Below, piece after piece: positions 44,377 through 55,575 of a DNA stretch of 64,000 nucleotides (its first letter is position 1; each line of letters begins with the position of its first letter). Position numbers and translations under genes: made by a program. Source of the stretch: Neorhizobium galegae (GTDB lineage: Bacteria; Pseudomonadota; Alphaproteobacteria; Rhizobiales; Rhizobiaceae); NCBI RefSeq assembly GCF_017877055.1, contig NZ_JAGIPG010000002.1:1706052-1770051 (forward strand), in the 5' to 3' direction. Below the pieces are notes generated by a model that did no database searches, was not told the origin of the DNA, and was given only the letters and a program-made list of their open reading frames with translations.

Positions 44377-45405
44377 TCAAAGCCACTCGATGCGCTTCAG
44401 GATCCACAACGTGCCCGCGGAAATAACCACGACGAGCCCGACGATGATCAGGAAGGCCCAGGTGTCGTTGACGCCGGGAATGCCGCCGACATTCATGCCG
44501 AAGAGGCCAGCAACGACGCTCGGCGGCAGAAGAAGGGCCGCCAACGCGGCAAGCCTGTTGGAATTGCGTGCAATCCGCTCGCCGATCACCGTGGAAAGGT
44601 CGTCGTGGAGGATGCCGGTCCGGTCGCGGATGGCGTCGAGATATTCGATGAACCGCATCAGTTTGTCGATCACCTCGCGAAAGCGGAGCTTGTCCCGTTC
44701 CTTGAGCCATGGCGCGTCGTCGTGCTCGATCCTGTTGAGCGCATCGCGTTGCGGCGCGAGATAGCGGCGCAGCTGCACGGCGCGGCGGCGCAAAAGCTTG
44801 AGCCTCTGGCGAACCTCGCTCGCTTCCCCCTTGAAAATCAGCTCGTCGAGTTCGTCGACCTCTTCGTCCATGCTATCGAGCACGGGCTCCAGATCGCGGA
44901 CGAGCTTGTCGCTGACCAGTGCCAGCAGTTCCCCCGCCTGCCGGGGACCCTTGCCGTTGTCGAGCGCCCGCCGGATATCGCGCAGCGCCGTGATATAATG
45001 GCCGCTGTCGCGCAACGTCACCAGCCGGTGTTCGTCCACCCAGATATGCAGGGGCACGAGGTCGATCTCGTCAGAAGTTTTCTCCGCTTCTTCCGGCGGA
45101 GCGGCGCAGACACCGCGCAGGATGATCAGCAGCCCGTCGCCCAAGGGCTCGACGCGCGGGCGGGAATCCTCTGCAAGAAGCGCCTCCGCCACCAGCGGAT
45201 CGAAGCCGCCATGGGTGTTTACCCATTCTGCCGTTGCCGGATGATCGCGCTCGAAATGCAGCCAGACGAGACCGTCTCCCGGCTTCCAGCTGCAGGCCTC
45301 GGCCATGTTCATCGTCCTGCAGCCGCCGTGCCCGTCGAGGACAAGGGCGAAGCGCAGGCCGGGCTCGTCTCCGTAGCTTACTGCGGTCTTTGCCTTTTCA
45401 AGCAT
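44377..45405 (-). CDS. zntB: CorA-superfamily metal transporter, ZntB-like
   Basis: 342 residues: acidic cytosolic funnel domain, long stalk helix (LRRYLAPQRDALNRIEHDDA), then two C-terminal helices joined by the GMNVGGIPG pore loop, closer to ZntB (GxNVGGIP) than to CorA (YGMNF). Predicted to move zinc; direction and ion are not decided by sequence alone. GAGGAGGAGGCCCATCG precedes the ATG. Confidence 0.88.
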   Translation of the reverse strand: MLEKAKTAVSYGDEPGLRFALVLDGHGGCRTMNMAEACSWKPGDGLVWLHFERDHPATAEWVNTHGGFDPLVAEALLAEDSRPRVEPLGDGLLIILRGVCAAPPEEAEKTSDEIDLVPLHIWVDEHRLVTLRDSGHYITALRDIRRALDNGKGPRQAGELLALVSDKLVRDLEPVLDSMDEEVDELDELIFKGEASEVRQRLKLLRRRAVQLRRYLAPQRDALNRIEHDDAPWLKERDKLRFREVIDKLMRFIEYLDAIRDRTGILHDDLSTVIGERIARNSNRLAALAALLLPPSVVAGLFGMNVGGIPGVNDTWAFLIIVGLVVVISAGTLWILKRIEWL

Positions 45406-45704
45406 CGATGGGCCTCCTCCTCACGCGGTTTCGATCGATTTTACCAGCAAATATCTTGCCCACGAAGTGTAACCATTCTCTTCAGAACGCGGAACGAGTG
45501 AAGCGCATCGGCTGCGAGTTGACGCTGTTTCAACCTCTGCTATAACGACGCCACGGTCTGCAGTTCACCGAGGCGTCGCCGTCCCGAAAGGGAAGCTAAA
45601 CCTGCATAGACAAAGATGATCAGCACTTATCCCGTGCCAGAGTCGACAAGCCGGCGACCAGCGACACCCTGATTTTCAGGGAATGGCACGTTTAAGGATA
45701 AGAC
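45406..45704. other. Divergent intergenic region, nothing recognised
   Basis: About 300 bp between the starts of zntB and the DUF2087 gene. Promoters of both must lie here; no convincing palindrome or repeat seen. Confidence 0.5.
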
Positions 45705-46265
45705 ATGCCAAGATCCATCTTTCCCATGGAGATCGCCGACCTTTCGGTTTTCGCCAAATCCGTCCGTCGACAGATCGATACGCTCGACCACAAGCCGAGC
45801 CATCTGGAAACGCTCAATCTGCTCACCAAGGCGGCCGGTTTCCGCAACTACCAGCACTTTCGAGCGGTCGCCAAGACCGCCGACGTCATCGCTGACTGGC
45901 GCCCGGTGCTGGACGATGAGCCGGCGCCCGATGAGGCGAAGGTGCTGAAGACCGCCCGCCATTTCGACGGCGAGGGGCGGCTCGTTCGTTGGCCGGCCAA
46001 GCGCGGGCAGCAGGAAATCTGCCTCTGGTTCCTGTGGTCGAAGATACCGGCGGACCGGGAGTTCACCGAACGTCAGATCAGCGAACTTCTGAACACGCTG
46101 CACCTCTTCGGCGATGCCGCGATGCTGCGCCGCGACCTCTTCGATTTCGGTCTCGTCCAGCGCACCCGCGACGGCCGGGAATACCGCCGCATCGAGCAGA
46201 AGCCGCCGGCGGAATTGAAGCTGCTGCTGTCGCGGATCGGTTTCGCCAGGGCAACGGCGGCATAA
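45705..46265 (+). CDS. DUF2087 domain-containing protein
   Basis: 186 residues. The C-terminal two-thirds match DUF2087: HFDGEGRLVRWPAKRGQQEI, FTERQISELLNTLHLFGDAA, LRRDLFDFGLVQRTRDGREY. The family is thought to bind nucleic acids and is often linked to HTH regulators. The N-terminal part (LSVFAKSVRRQIDTLD) is helical and unassigned. AAGGATAAGAC precedes the ATG. Confidence 0.85.
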   Translation: MPRSIFPMEIADLSVFAKSVRRQIDTLDHKPSHLETLNLLTKAAGFRNYQHFRAVAKTADVIADWRPVLDDEPAPDEAKVLKTARHFDGEGRLVRWPAKRGQQEICLWFLWSKIPADREFTERQISELLNTLHLFGDAAMLRRDLFDFGLVQRTRDGREYRRIEQKPPAELKLLLSRIGFARATAA

Positions 46266-46354
46266 CCGTCAGTCGGCCCATTCCGGATCGGTCTAAACCG
46301 GGAACCGTAAGCCATCGGTCGGGACTTTCCCTGCCGATGGCATCTCCGACAGGA

Positions 46355-47191
46355 TCAGAGTTCCAGCGCACCCTGAATGCATGCGACCACGTCTCCGCCG
46401 ATCCAGATATCGTCGCCGACTTTGTCGACATACACCCGGCCGGCGCGGCCAAGCACGGTGCCCTGGGCCGCGACATAGCTTTCCGGCGCGACACCGGACC
46501 CGATCAGCCATTGGGCAAGGCCGGCGTTGAGACTGCCGGTGACCGGATCCTCATAGCCGTTGCGGGTAAAGGCACGCACCTCGAATTGCGCGTCCCTGCC
46601 GTCGAGGTCGGGATCGAAGCGTCCGACCAGCCCGACGCGGGTACCGGCGAGAGCTGAATAGTCCGGCTTGACCGCCAGCACGTCGGCACGCGAGGGCAGG
46701 CGCACGCCGATCCAGTCCGGGCCGTTCTCGCACCAGTTGGAATCCTCGATCAGGTTGGCGGGCAGGCTGAGTGCCCTGGCGATCCGCTCCACCAGCGCGC
46801 GGTCCACCGGGCCGCTGCGCGTAAGCGGCGGCGCCGCAAACGCAAGCCGATTGCCGTCACGGCGGATGCGGATAAGGCCCGCGCCGCATTCCTGCACGAT
46901 ATCGCCGGTCGGTGACGTCTGTTGCTGCGAGAGCCAGACATGCGCGCTGCCGAGCGTCGGATGGCCGGCGAAAGGCAGTTCCTGCGACGGTGTGAAAATC
47001 CTGACCCGGTAGCTGGCCTTCGGATCGGTCGGCTCGAGCAGGAATGTCGTTTCGCTGAGATTGGTCCAGTTGGCGAAGGACTGCATCTGCGCGTCGCTCA
47101 ATGCGTCGGCGCCGATCACCACGGCAAGCGGGTTACCGCGCATCGGCTGGCTGGAGAAGACGTCGACCTGCTGGAAGGAGAGTTTTGGCAT
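46355..47191 (-). CDS. PhzF-family isomerase/epimerase
   Basis: 278 residues, diaminopimelate-epimerase-like fold. N-terminal QVDVFSSQPMRGNPLAVVIG, NWTNLSETTFLLEP with the family glutamate, FTPSQELPFAGHPTLGSAHV and the C-terminal GSLNAGLAQWLIGSG. No phenazine genes are near, so the substrate is unknown. AAGG lies just before the ATG. Confidence 0.93.
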   Translation of the reverse strand: MPKLSFQQVDVFSSQPMRGNPLAVVIGADALSDAQMQSFANWTNLSETTFLLEPTDPKASYRVRIFTPSQELPFAGHPTLGSAHVWLSQQQTSPTGDIVQECGAGLIRIRRDGNRLAFAAPPLTRSGPVDRALVERIARALSLPANLIEDSNWCENGPDWIGVRLPSRADVLAVKPDYSALAGTRVGLVGRFDPDLDGRDAQFEVRAFTRNGYEDPVTGSLNAGLAQWLIGSGVAPESYVAAQGTVLGRAGRVYVDKVGDDIWIGGDVVACIQGALEL

Positions 47192-47270
47192 TGCCTTGCC
47201 TCATGCTGTTGAAAAGAAAGACGGCAGCCAAGGCTGCCGTCCAAATATTGCCGAAAGGTGATGTTGGCCG

Positions 47271-49259
<1,989 letters not shown>

Positions 49260-49417
49260 GGGCAGCCTCCTTGGAACGGACTGGTAAGCGAAAATCCGGC
49301 GCCATATTGACCCGCGTGTATTGTATTTCCAAGCGGATTCTGAAGCGTTGGAGGAGAGGAATATATGGTCGCTGCCTCTATCCCGGATGCCGCCCGGTTG
49401 AGTGCGAAAGCCAGGCG

Positions 49418-49786
49418 TCAATAGGCCGCCATCCGCATCGCGTCGATCAGCTGGGCCATCTGGAAGGGTTTGGGGAGGACGGGGATATGGCGCATTTCCG
49501 CGGGCAGGCCAAGCGCCCCGTATCCGGTCACGAAAATAAACGGAATGTCCCGCGCGGTGAGGATCTCGGCGACCGGAAAACTGGCTTCGCCGGCGAGATT
49601 TACGTCGAGCAGCGCCATGTCTACGGGGAGCGACCGGGCCTTGATGATCGCATCGTCGAGCCGCGAGGCGGTGCCGACCATCTTGCATCCGATCTGTTCC
49701 AGGAACTCTTCGAGCATCATCGAAACCAGTGCCTCGTCTTCGATGATGAGGACGCGAATTCCGGCGAAGATATGGGTGTCGTTCAC
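49418..49786 (-). CDS. Receiver-only response regulator
   Basis: 122 residues: a single CheY-like domain with acidic pair (VLIIEDEALVS), phospho-Asp in DMALLDVNLAG, Thr in FVTGYG and Lys in VLPKPF. No output domain. The start is a GTG overlapping the kinase stop (GTGA), giving MNDTHIFAGIRVL. Certainly cotranslated with the HWE kinase and likely its phosphate acceptor. Confidence 0.9.
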   Translation of the reverse strand: MNDTHIFAGIRVLIIEDEALVSMMLEEFLEQIGCKMVGTASRLDDAIIKARSLPVDMALLDVNLAGEASFPVAEILTARDIPFIFVTGYGALGLPAEMRHIPVLPKPFQMAQLIDAMRMAAY

Positions 49787-51402
49787 CTTGCACCCATTTG
49801 CACGAAAGGCGTCACCTCCGCCGAGACGGCGACGTCGGCCAGCGGCGCTTCGATCGTACCGACGATCCCCGCAGGCTGGTCGAATATCACCGACGCCTTG
49901 CCGCCGAGATCCTGAGCAAGGCTGCGCTCGATCAGCCTGACGCCGAACCCTCGCCTCGAGGGCGCAACCACCAGCGGGCCGCCGCTTTCCGTCCATGTCA
50001 AACGCAGCAGAGGTTTGGCGCCCTCGACAACCTGCCAGTTGATCGCGACCTGACCTGCGAGCGTCGAGAGCGCGCCGTATTTAAGGGCATTGGTCGTCAG
50101 TTCGTGCAAACCCATGGCAAGCGCGAGTGCTGCTCGCGGCAGCAGCCGGAGCGAGGGCCCGGAAACGGCAAAGCGATAGTCCCCGCCCTCGCCGAATGGT
50201 GCCAGCGCGCCGTTCACCACGTCATCGATATTGGCCCCCTCCCAATTTTCGCGGGTGAGCACGTCATGGGCGGCGGCCAGCGCCATGAGGCGTCGTTCCA
50301 GATTCTGGCGCACGATCGGGTCGCCGCCCCGCAGGGTCTGGGAGGCGATGGCCTGGACGGTCGCAAGCGTGTTCTTGACGCGGTGGTTCAACTCGTTGAC
50401 CATGAGTTGCAGCCGCTCTTCGATCCGTTTTCTCTCGGTGATCTCGACCGAGACGCCCACCAGGCCGATGACTTTGCCACCTGCATCGCGCAAGGGGGCT
50501 TTGGTGGACGACCAGACCCGGGGATGGCGGCCCTCGCGGCTGATGGTCTCTTCAAATTCTTCCGTTCTCGCCTGATCCATGATCCGGCGGTCATTGGCCA
50601 TCACGGACTCGGCCTGCGTCTTGCTGTCCAGGAAGTCGAGGTCCGTGCGGCCCTCGACTTCGGACCATGGCTTGCCGATCAGATCCAGCGTCGAGACGTT
50701 GGCGAGGATGAGGCGGCCCTGCATGTCCTTGGCGTAGATCAGCCCCGGCGCAGTCTCCAGAATGGCGCGCAAGAGGGCATTGGTCTGATGGAGTTGTCGT
50801 TCGGCGAGCCTGATGGAGGTGATGTCGGTGCTGATTTCGATCGCAACTTCCGGCTCTCCGGTGTCGCCGCGGTCCAGTGACCATTTGCTGATGACATGGA
50901 TCTCTCTGCCGTCTTTGTGGCGGCGCGTAAGCTCACCCTGCCATTCGCCGTCGCGGACGAGGATTGTATTGATGTCCTCGAGAGACACCGGGCAGCGGGT
51001 CTGCAGGAGGTCGAGCGCGTTTTTCCCCAAGGCCTCTTTTTCCGAGTAGCCGTACAGGCGTTCAGCGCCGGTGCCCCAGAACGCGATCCTGCCGTCGATG
51101 CTGCGCAACGTGCCCTGGGTCTGCCCGAACGCCTGCGTGAACCTTTCGAGCCGATAGAGTTTTGCATCGATATCGCGCTGTATCCTCCGCTTTGCCCAGA
51201 CAGAGGCTGCGAACAAAGCAGTTGCAAGCGCCAGAAGGACGATTGCCTCGGCCAAAGCGAAGCCCGAATGGGTCGATCCGTCGGAGGCGGCCAGAAGGCC
51301 GCTCAGCGCCAGCAGCGCCATTGCCAACCACGTAACAAAGGTCACGAGCCGGCGGGGCGCCCGCGATGTCGGGGACGGTGAGGTAAAGGGAACAGCAACC
51401 AT
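49783..51402 (-). CDS. HWE-family sensor histidine kinase with two PAS domains
   Basis: 539 residues: two N-terminal helices (about 19-69), PAS1 (about 85-185), PAS2 with PAC (about 200-325), then the HWE kinase core: phospho-His in NELNHRVKNTLATVQAIASQ, the WE of LTRENWEGANI, N-box HELTTNALKYGALS and G-box RRGFGVRLIERSLAQDLGG. HWE kinases are abundant in rhizobia and often respond to light or general stress; no LOV cysteine is visible, so the input is unknown. Confidence 0.94.
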   Translation of the reverse strand: MVAVPFTSPSPTSRAPRRLVTFVTWLAMALLALSGLLAASDGSTHSGFALAEAIVLLALATALFAASVWAKRRIQRDIDAKLYRLERFTQAFGQTQGTLRSIDGRIAFWGTGAERLYGYSEKEALGKNALDLLQTRCPVSLEDINTILVRDGEWQGELTRRHKDGREIHVISKWSLDRGDTGEPEVAIEISTDITSIRLAERQLHQTNALLRAILETAPGLIYAKDMQGRLILANVSTLDLIGKPWSEVEGRTDLDFLDSKTQAESVMANDRRIMDQARTEEFEETISREGRHPRVWSSTKAPLRDAGGKVIGLVGVSVEITERKRIEERLQLMVNELNHRVKNTLATVQAIASQTLRGGDPIVRQNLERRLMALAAAHDVLTRENWEGANIDDVVNGALAPFGEGGDYRFAVSGPSLRLLPRAALALAMGLHELTTNALKYGALSTLAGQVAINWQVVEGAKPLLRLTWTESGGPLVVAPSRRGFGVRLIERSLAQDLGGKASVIFDQPAGIVGTIEAPLADVAVSAEVTPFVQMGAR

Positions 51403-51707
51403 TGAAGCATCCTTGGTCTTGCCTGCGCGCCGTGGCTATCAGCTCAATGCAGGCGGGAAAAACGTAGACGCTTGAACAGCCGCTACTCTTAACGAGGACG
51501 GTTTTTAGTTTGTTTGCTCTGAATAAATTAGGATTCTATCACTTATGGACTCAACGGCAAGTAGTAAATATTCGGTAAACGCCAGTGAAGGTTAGATATT
51601 TCACGCTTTGGCGGCCTTTACATTGATCAAGTTTATGCATCAGGTGATTCGCCACATCGCGAATGTGTTGAAAATGGGATGCGCCGCGAAAAAGACTGCG
51701 ATCCGTC
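51403..51707. other. Intergenic region, nothing recognised
   Basis: About 305 bp, noticeably AT-rich at 51500-51650, between the PilZ gene's end and the kinase start on the same strand. Presumably holds the kinase promoter; no clear hairpin or palindrome. Confidence 0.5.
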
Positions 51708-52046
51708 TCAACGCGAGGCCGGGACTTCCCTGTGAAAAAAGCGGAAATAGGACGAGACCTGCGCAACCGCGTTGCTGTTGACGCTGAACTGCACGCCGAG
51801 CCGGCCGCTGCGCCGCCACTTCACGGTCCCTTCCAGGATACCGAGCTCCTCGCTTTCGACCCTGACCGGGCTGCCGTCTGCGGCATGCAGGACGCGTCCG
51901 CCCAGATCGAGCGCCATGCCGGTCGCCGAAAGGTCGGTGACGCGACCTTGGACGGCTTGATTGAAATATTTGACCGTCCCCAGGATGCGGGTCTTCTTGC
52001 GCTCGGCGCTGCGGGTCTTCATCCGTCCGATGCTGGTGGTCGTCAT
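51708..52046 (-). CDS. PilZ-domain protein, candidate c-di-GMP receptor
   Basis: 112 residues, a lone PilZ domain. Both binding motifs are present: RKKTR (RxxxR, 16-20) and DLSATGMAL (DxSxxG, 38-43). It probably binds c-di-GMP and acts on an unknown partner. It lies 9-14 kb from the two c-di-GMP enzymes in this window and is not cotranscribed with them. Confidence 0.9.
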   Translation of the reverse strand: MTTTSIGRMKTRSAERKKTRILGTVKYFNQAVQGRVTDLSATGMALDLGGRVLHAADGSPVRVESEELGILEGTVKWRRSGRLGVQFSVNSNAVAQVSSYFRFFHREVPASR

Positions 52047-52187
52047 GCGATAGAGTCCTCGTTGCTTCCTCTGTTGTTTCCACCAATAGGGAAGACCTGT
52101 TGAAGTCCGCTTAGGTCGATCTGTAAAAGTCTATCGATGGTCCGAATCTGCGGAGGCGGCAACTTGACGGCTGAAAGCAATACCCTT

Positions 52188-52204
52188 AGGTCTGATACAG
52201 ACCT
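52188..52204. promoter_or_regulatory. Operator of the TetR-EamA operon
   Basis: AGGTCTG-ATA-CAGACCT is a perfect 7+7 inverted repeat 23 nt before the regulator ATG. A TTGACG -35 (52174-52179) lies just upstream, so the site covers the spacer and -10, ideal for repression. Confidence 0.75.
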
Positions 52205-52227
52205 GTCTCATCACCATGGTGCATTTC

Positions 52228-52818
52228 ATGTCATCCGAGCAGACCCCGCAAACCTCCTCGAAGCGGCAGCATATTGTCGAAACGGCCTACAGGCTGTTCA
52301 CACAGGACGGCTTTCATGCGACCGGCATCGACCGGATCATCGCCGAGGCCCAGGTGGCCAAGATGACCATGTACCGCCATTTTCCATCCAAGGAGGGCTT
52401 GATCGTCGAAGTGCTCGATGAGCGGTTCCGACGTTTCGAGGAGCAGCTCGACCGGATGGCCGCTTTGTCGAAGCAGCCGGAAGGGATGATCGACGATATC
52501 ATCGAGTGGTACGGACGCTGGTTCAATCGGGCGGATTTCAACGGCTGCCTGTTTGCCCATGCGCTTGCGGAATACAGCTCGCCCGGCCATCCCGTTTTCG
52601 AAGCCGCCGTCAGGCAGAAGGAAAGCCTGAGGCGCCGTATAGTGGACATTCTGGCGAAACAACGGATGTCCGGTACCGAAGCTGAAACGGCGTCCACGGC
52701 AATCCTGATGCTCATCGAGGGAGCGACCTTGATGGCCGAGATGGGGCAGGGCGGCAAGGCCATCGATGCGGCACGCAAGGCGGTATCGGATATAATCGCC
52801 GCGGGCAGCCGCACATGA
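52228..52818 (+). CDS. TetR-family transcriptional regulator
   Basis: About 196 residues. HTH: IVETAYRLFTQDGFHATGID, IIAEAQVAKMTMYRHFPSKE. C-terminal TetR_C domain with GCLFAHALAEYSSPGHPVFE. ATG at 52228 has GGTG at usable distance; 52216 is the alternative. It overlaps the EamA transporter by 4 bp (ATGA), which is therefore its likely target, both under the palindromic operator upstream. Confidence 0.93.
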   Translation: MSSEQTPQTSSKRQHIVETAYRLFTQDGFHATGIDRIIAEAQVAKMTMYRHFPSKEGLIVEVLDERFRRFEEQLDRMAALSKQPEGMIDDIIEWYGRWFNRADFNGCLFAHALAEYSSPGHPVFEAAVRQKESLRRRIVDILAKQRMSGTEAETASTAILMLIEGATLMAEMGQGGKAIDAARKAVSDIIAAGSRT

Positions 52819-53648
52819 GCACCTCCGTCGTCCTGCTCGCCCTTTTCGCAGCCGTGCTTCATGCCTGCTGGAATGCGTTCCTGCGCTCCGGCGCCGACCG
52901 GTTCTGGACGATGACGATCATGGCGCTGGCGATGACGATTGCCGCCTTGCCGGTGGCATTGATCCTGCCGCTGCCGGCCGCTGAAGCTTGGCCCTATCTG
53001 GTCGGCTCCGCGGTCTTCCAGCTGATCTACAGCCTGTTGCTGGTCGCCGCCTATCGGCATGGGGAACTGGGTCAGGTCTATCCGATCATCCGCGGCAGCG
53101 CGCCGCTGCTGGTGACTTTGGCAGGGGTGATCTTCGCGAGGGAACTGCCGCTGCCGCTTTCGATGGTCGGCATATGTTTTGTGGTGCTGGGCATCATGCT
53201 TCTCGCCCTCGGCAAGGGGAAAGCCTCTACCGGTTCAATGCTCTATGCGCTGGCGACCGGCGTTTCGATTGCCGGTTATTCGACCGTCGACGCCGTCGGC
53301 ATTCGACTGTCCGGCAATACCAGCGCCTACATCACCTGGGTGTTCGTATTACCCGGCGTCCTGCTCCTGGTCGCCTTCATGGCAATGCGCGGACGCCCGC
53401 GGGTCGATCTGCGGTCGCGCGAAACCATGAAGGCGGTCGGCGGAGGCCTGGTTTCGCTCGTCTCCTACGGCGCGGTACTGGTCGCCTATTCGATGGCACC
53501 GGCGGGGCCGGTTTCGGCGCTGCGGGAAACCAGCGTCGTGTTCGCGGTGCTGATCGGCTGGCTGTTTCTGGGTGAGAGGCTATCCACGAAGCGCATCGCC
53601 GCCTGTATCGTGGTTGCGGCCGGCGCCATCCTCATCGGCATTTCATAA
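52815..53648 (+). CDS. EamA/DMT-superfamily transporter
   Basis: 277 residues, about ten helices in two EamA repeats (e.g. LALFAAVLHACWNAFLRSGA; YPIIRGSAPLLVTLAGVIFA; AYSMAPAGPVSALRETSVVF). Family members export amino acids, sugars or toxic compounds. Translationally coupled to the TetR gene; the regulator's ligand is probably the exported compound. Substrate unknown. Confidence 0.92.
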   Translation: MSTSVVLLALFAAVLHACWNAFLRSGADRFWTMTIMALAMTIAALPVALILPLPAAEAWPYLVGSAVFQLIYSLLLVAAYRHGELGQVYPIIRGSAPLLVTLAGVIFARELPLPLSMVGICFVVLGIMLLALGKGKASTGSMLYALATGVSIAGYSTVDAVGIRLSGNTSAYITWVFVLPGVLLLVAFMAMRGRPRVDLRSRETMKAVGGGLVSLVSYGAVLVAYSMAPAGPVSALRETSVVFAVLIGWLFLGERLSTKRIAACIVVAAGAILIGIS

Positions 53649-53657
53649 CCCGACATT

Positions 53658-54119
53658 TCACAGACCGACATTCGGCTTGTCGATGATCTCGCGCAGAGCG
53701 AAGCTCGAATTGATCTTCACCACATGCGGCAGCGCCGAGAGCCAGTCGCGATGGATGCGCTCGTAGTCCTCGAGATCCTTGGCCGCGACCCGCAGGATAT
53801 AGTCGTATTCGCCCGACATCAGGTAACAGACCAGGACGTTGGGACAGAGCTTCACCGCCGCCTCGAACTCCGTGAGCGTCTTGGCGAACTGGCCGGACAG
53901 CGAGATGTGGACGATCACCATCATCTTGTAGTCGAGCGCCTTGTTGGAAAGGCGGGCGTGATAACCGCTGATCGTGCCGCTCTTCTCAAGGATGTCGAGC
54001 CGCCGCGAACAGGCCGACGGCGACAGCCCGACCCGCTCGGCAAGCTCCGCATTGGAGATCCTGCCTTCCTGCTGCAGGGTCCGCAAGATCGCAAGATCAA
54101 TGGCATCCATGGCGCTCAT
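53658..54119 (-). CDS. Lrp/AsnC-family regulator of alanine dehydrogenase (AldR-like)
   Basis: 153 residues: HTH LAILRTLQQEGRISNAELAE followed by RVGLSPSACSRRLDILEKSG, then a RAM/ACT effector domain with VCYLMSGEYDYILRVAAKDL. Divergent from ald; in Rhizobium leguminosarum the equivalent AldR activates aldA in response to alanine. Assignment of the role here rests on that context. AAGGA precedes the ATG. Confidence 0.92.
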   Translation of the reverse strand: MSAMDAIDLAILRTLQQEGRISNAELAERVGLSPSACSRRLDILEKSGTISGYHARLSNKALDYKMMVIVHISLSGQFAKTLTEFEAAVKLCPNVLVCYLMSGEYDYILRVAAKDLEDYERIHRDWLSALPHVVKINSSFALREIIDKPNVGL

Positions 54120-54159
54120 TGGTAGATCCTTCGAAATATTCTTGGTTCACGCAATTATC

Positions 54160-54181
54160 TGCGAAAATACGATATTCCGCA
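54160..54181. promoter_or_regulatory. Candidate Lrp/AldR binding site
   Basis: TGCGAAAATACGATATTCCG continues to CA, a 22-bp dyad with TGCG/CGCA ends and AT-rich centre (14 of 22 symmetric) in the 155-bp interval between the regulator and ald. More half-sites (TTCGCA, ATTCGCG) follow, as Lrp proteins often bind arrays. Confidence 0.45.
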
Positions 54182-54274
54182 ATTCGTCTTCGCAAGGACA
54201 TTCGCGCGATTCTCTGGTTTGCTTCTGGTTGGGAACATCAACCGGCGAAAGCCACAACCTGAGAGGAACGCTGA

Positions 54275-55393
54275 ATGCGTGTCGGATGCCCGAAGGAAAT
54301 CAAAAACCATGAATATCGCGTAGGGCTTACCCCCGGCGCGGTACGTGAATATGTGGCTCATGGCCACGAGGTGCTAATCGAAACCAAGGCAGGTGCCGGC
54401 ATCGGCGCGGATGACGGCGCCTATATGGCAGCCGGGGCCAGGATCGTCGGTTCGGCCAAGGAAATCTTCGAAAAATCCGACATGGTCGTCAAGGTCAAGG
54501 AACCGCAGCCCTCCGAATGGGCGCAGCTTCGCGACGGCCAGCTTCTCTACACCTATCTCCATCTGGCGCCCGATCCGGAACAGACCAAGGGTCTGCTCGC
54601 CTCCGGCGTTACCGCCATCGCCTATGAAACCGTGACCGACGAGCGCGGCGGGTTGCCGCTGCTGGCTCCGATGTCGGAAGTCGCCGGTCGCCTGGCGATC
54701 CAGGCGGGCGCGACCGCGCTGCAGAAGGCGAATGGCGGCCGGGGCATCCTGCTCGGCGGCGTGCCGGGCGTGCTGCCAGCCAAGGTCGCCGTCATCGGTG
54801 GCGGCGTCGTCGGCCTGCATGCGGCCCGGATGGCTGCCGGCCTCGGCGCCGACGTCTCGATCATCGACCGCTCGCTGCCGCGTCTCCGCCAGCTCGACGA
54901 CATCTTCAACGGCCGCGTCCATACCCGCTATTCGACGATCGACGCGGTGGAAGAGGAAGTCTTTTCTGCCGACCTCATCATCGGCGCTGTCCTTATTCCG
55001 GGCGCCGCTGCGCCAAAACTGGTTAGCCGCGAAATGCTGTCGGGCATGAAGCAGGGCGCGGTCATGGTCGATGTCGCGATCGACCAGGGCGGCTGCTTCG
55101 AGACCTCGCATGCGACGACCCATTCCGAACCGACCTACGAGGTCGATGGTATCGTCCATTATTGCGTGGCCAACATGCCGGGCGCCGTGCCGGTGACGTC
55201 GGCGCATGCGCTGAACAATGCGACGCTGCAGCATGGCCTGGCGCTTGCCGACCGTGGACTTCGGGCGATCGCCGAAGACAGGCATCTCCGCAACGGGCTC
55301 AATGTCCACAGGGGCCGGGTGACCAACAAGCCGGTGGCAGAAGCGCTCGGCTACGAGGCCTTCGCGCCGGAAAGCCTGCTCAGCGTGGCGTAA
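54275..55393 (+). CDS. ald: Alanine dehydrogenase
   Basis: NAD-dependent interconversion of alanine and pyruvate plus ammonia. 372 residues, the usual length. [31 protein letters not shown] with the substrate lysine, YTYLHLAPD with the catalytic His, and the NAD motif [20 protein letters not shown] are all canonical. AGAGGAACGCTGA precedes the ATG. Terminator follows. Probably activated by the divergent Lrp-family regulator. Confidence 0.97.
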   Translation: MRVGCPKEIKNHEYRVGLTPGAVREYVAHGHEVLIETKAGAGIGADDGAYMAAGARIVGSAKEIFEKSDMVVKVKEPQPSEWAQLRDGQLLYTYLHLAPDPEQTKGLLASGVTAIAYETVTDERGGLPLLAPMSEVAGRLAIQAGATALQKANGGRGILLGGVPGVLPAKVAVIGGGVVGLHAARMAAGLGADVSIIDRSLPRLRQLDDIFNGRVHTRYSTIDAVEEEVFSADLIIGAVLIPGAAAPKLVSREMLSGMKQGAVMVDVAIDQGGCFETSHATTHSEPTYEVDGIVHYCVANMPGAVPVTSAHALNNATLQHGLALADRGLRAIAEDRHLRNGLNVHRGRVTNKPVAEALGYEAFAPESLLSVA

Positions 55394-55440
55394 CCGAAGA
55401 GCTGAAGGGCCGCCGAGCCATCAGTTAGGGGGCTGGAGAG

Positions 55441-55469
55441 ACGCCGGGCGCTTTGCGTCCGGCGTTTTT
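55441..55469 (+). terminator. Rho-independent terminator of ald
   Basis: ACGCCGG (55441-55447) pairs with CCGGCGT (55459-55465) with extra GCG/CGT pairs around CTTTG, followed by TTTTTC. Confidence 0.85.
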
Positions 55470-55495
55470 CTTCGTTCAAAATCAATCAGATATGA

Positions 55496-55511
55496 TTTAG
55501 ATATATCTAAA
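55496..55511. promoter_or_regulatory. PadR operator 1, perfect palindrome
   Basis: TTTAGATATATCTAAA is a perfect 16-bp palindrome just upstream of the -35 TTGACG (55515-55520) of the PadR gene. Confidence 0.75.
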
Positions 55512-55540
55512 TTCTTGACGAGATCGCCTGGGTGGCTATG

Positions 55541-55556
55541 TTTAGATATATCGAAG
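55541..55556. promoter_or_regulatory. PadR operator 2
   Basis: TTTAGATATATCGAAG repeats the first 12 bases of operator 1, centre-to-centre 45 bp. It overlaps the -10 (TATGTT, 55537-55542) and the expected start site, so binding would block the polymerase. Confidence 0.7.
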
Positions 55557-55575
55557 ACAGTCTAAGGAGACAAAA

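Noticed and set aside
46355..47191. Phenazine biosynthesis gene
   Set aside because: PhzF is a broad isomerase family; no other phenazine genes are present.
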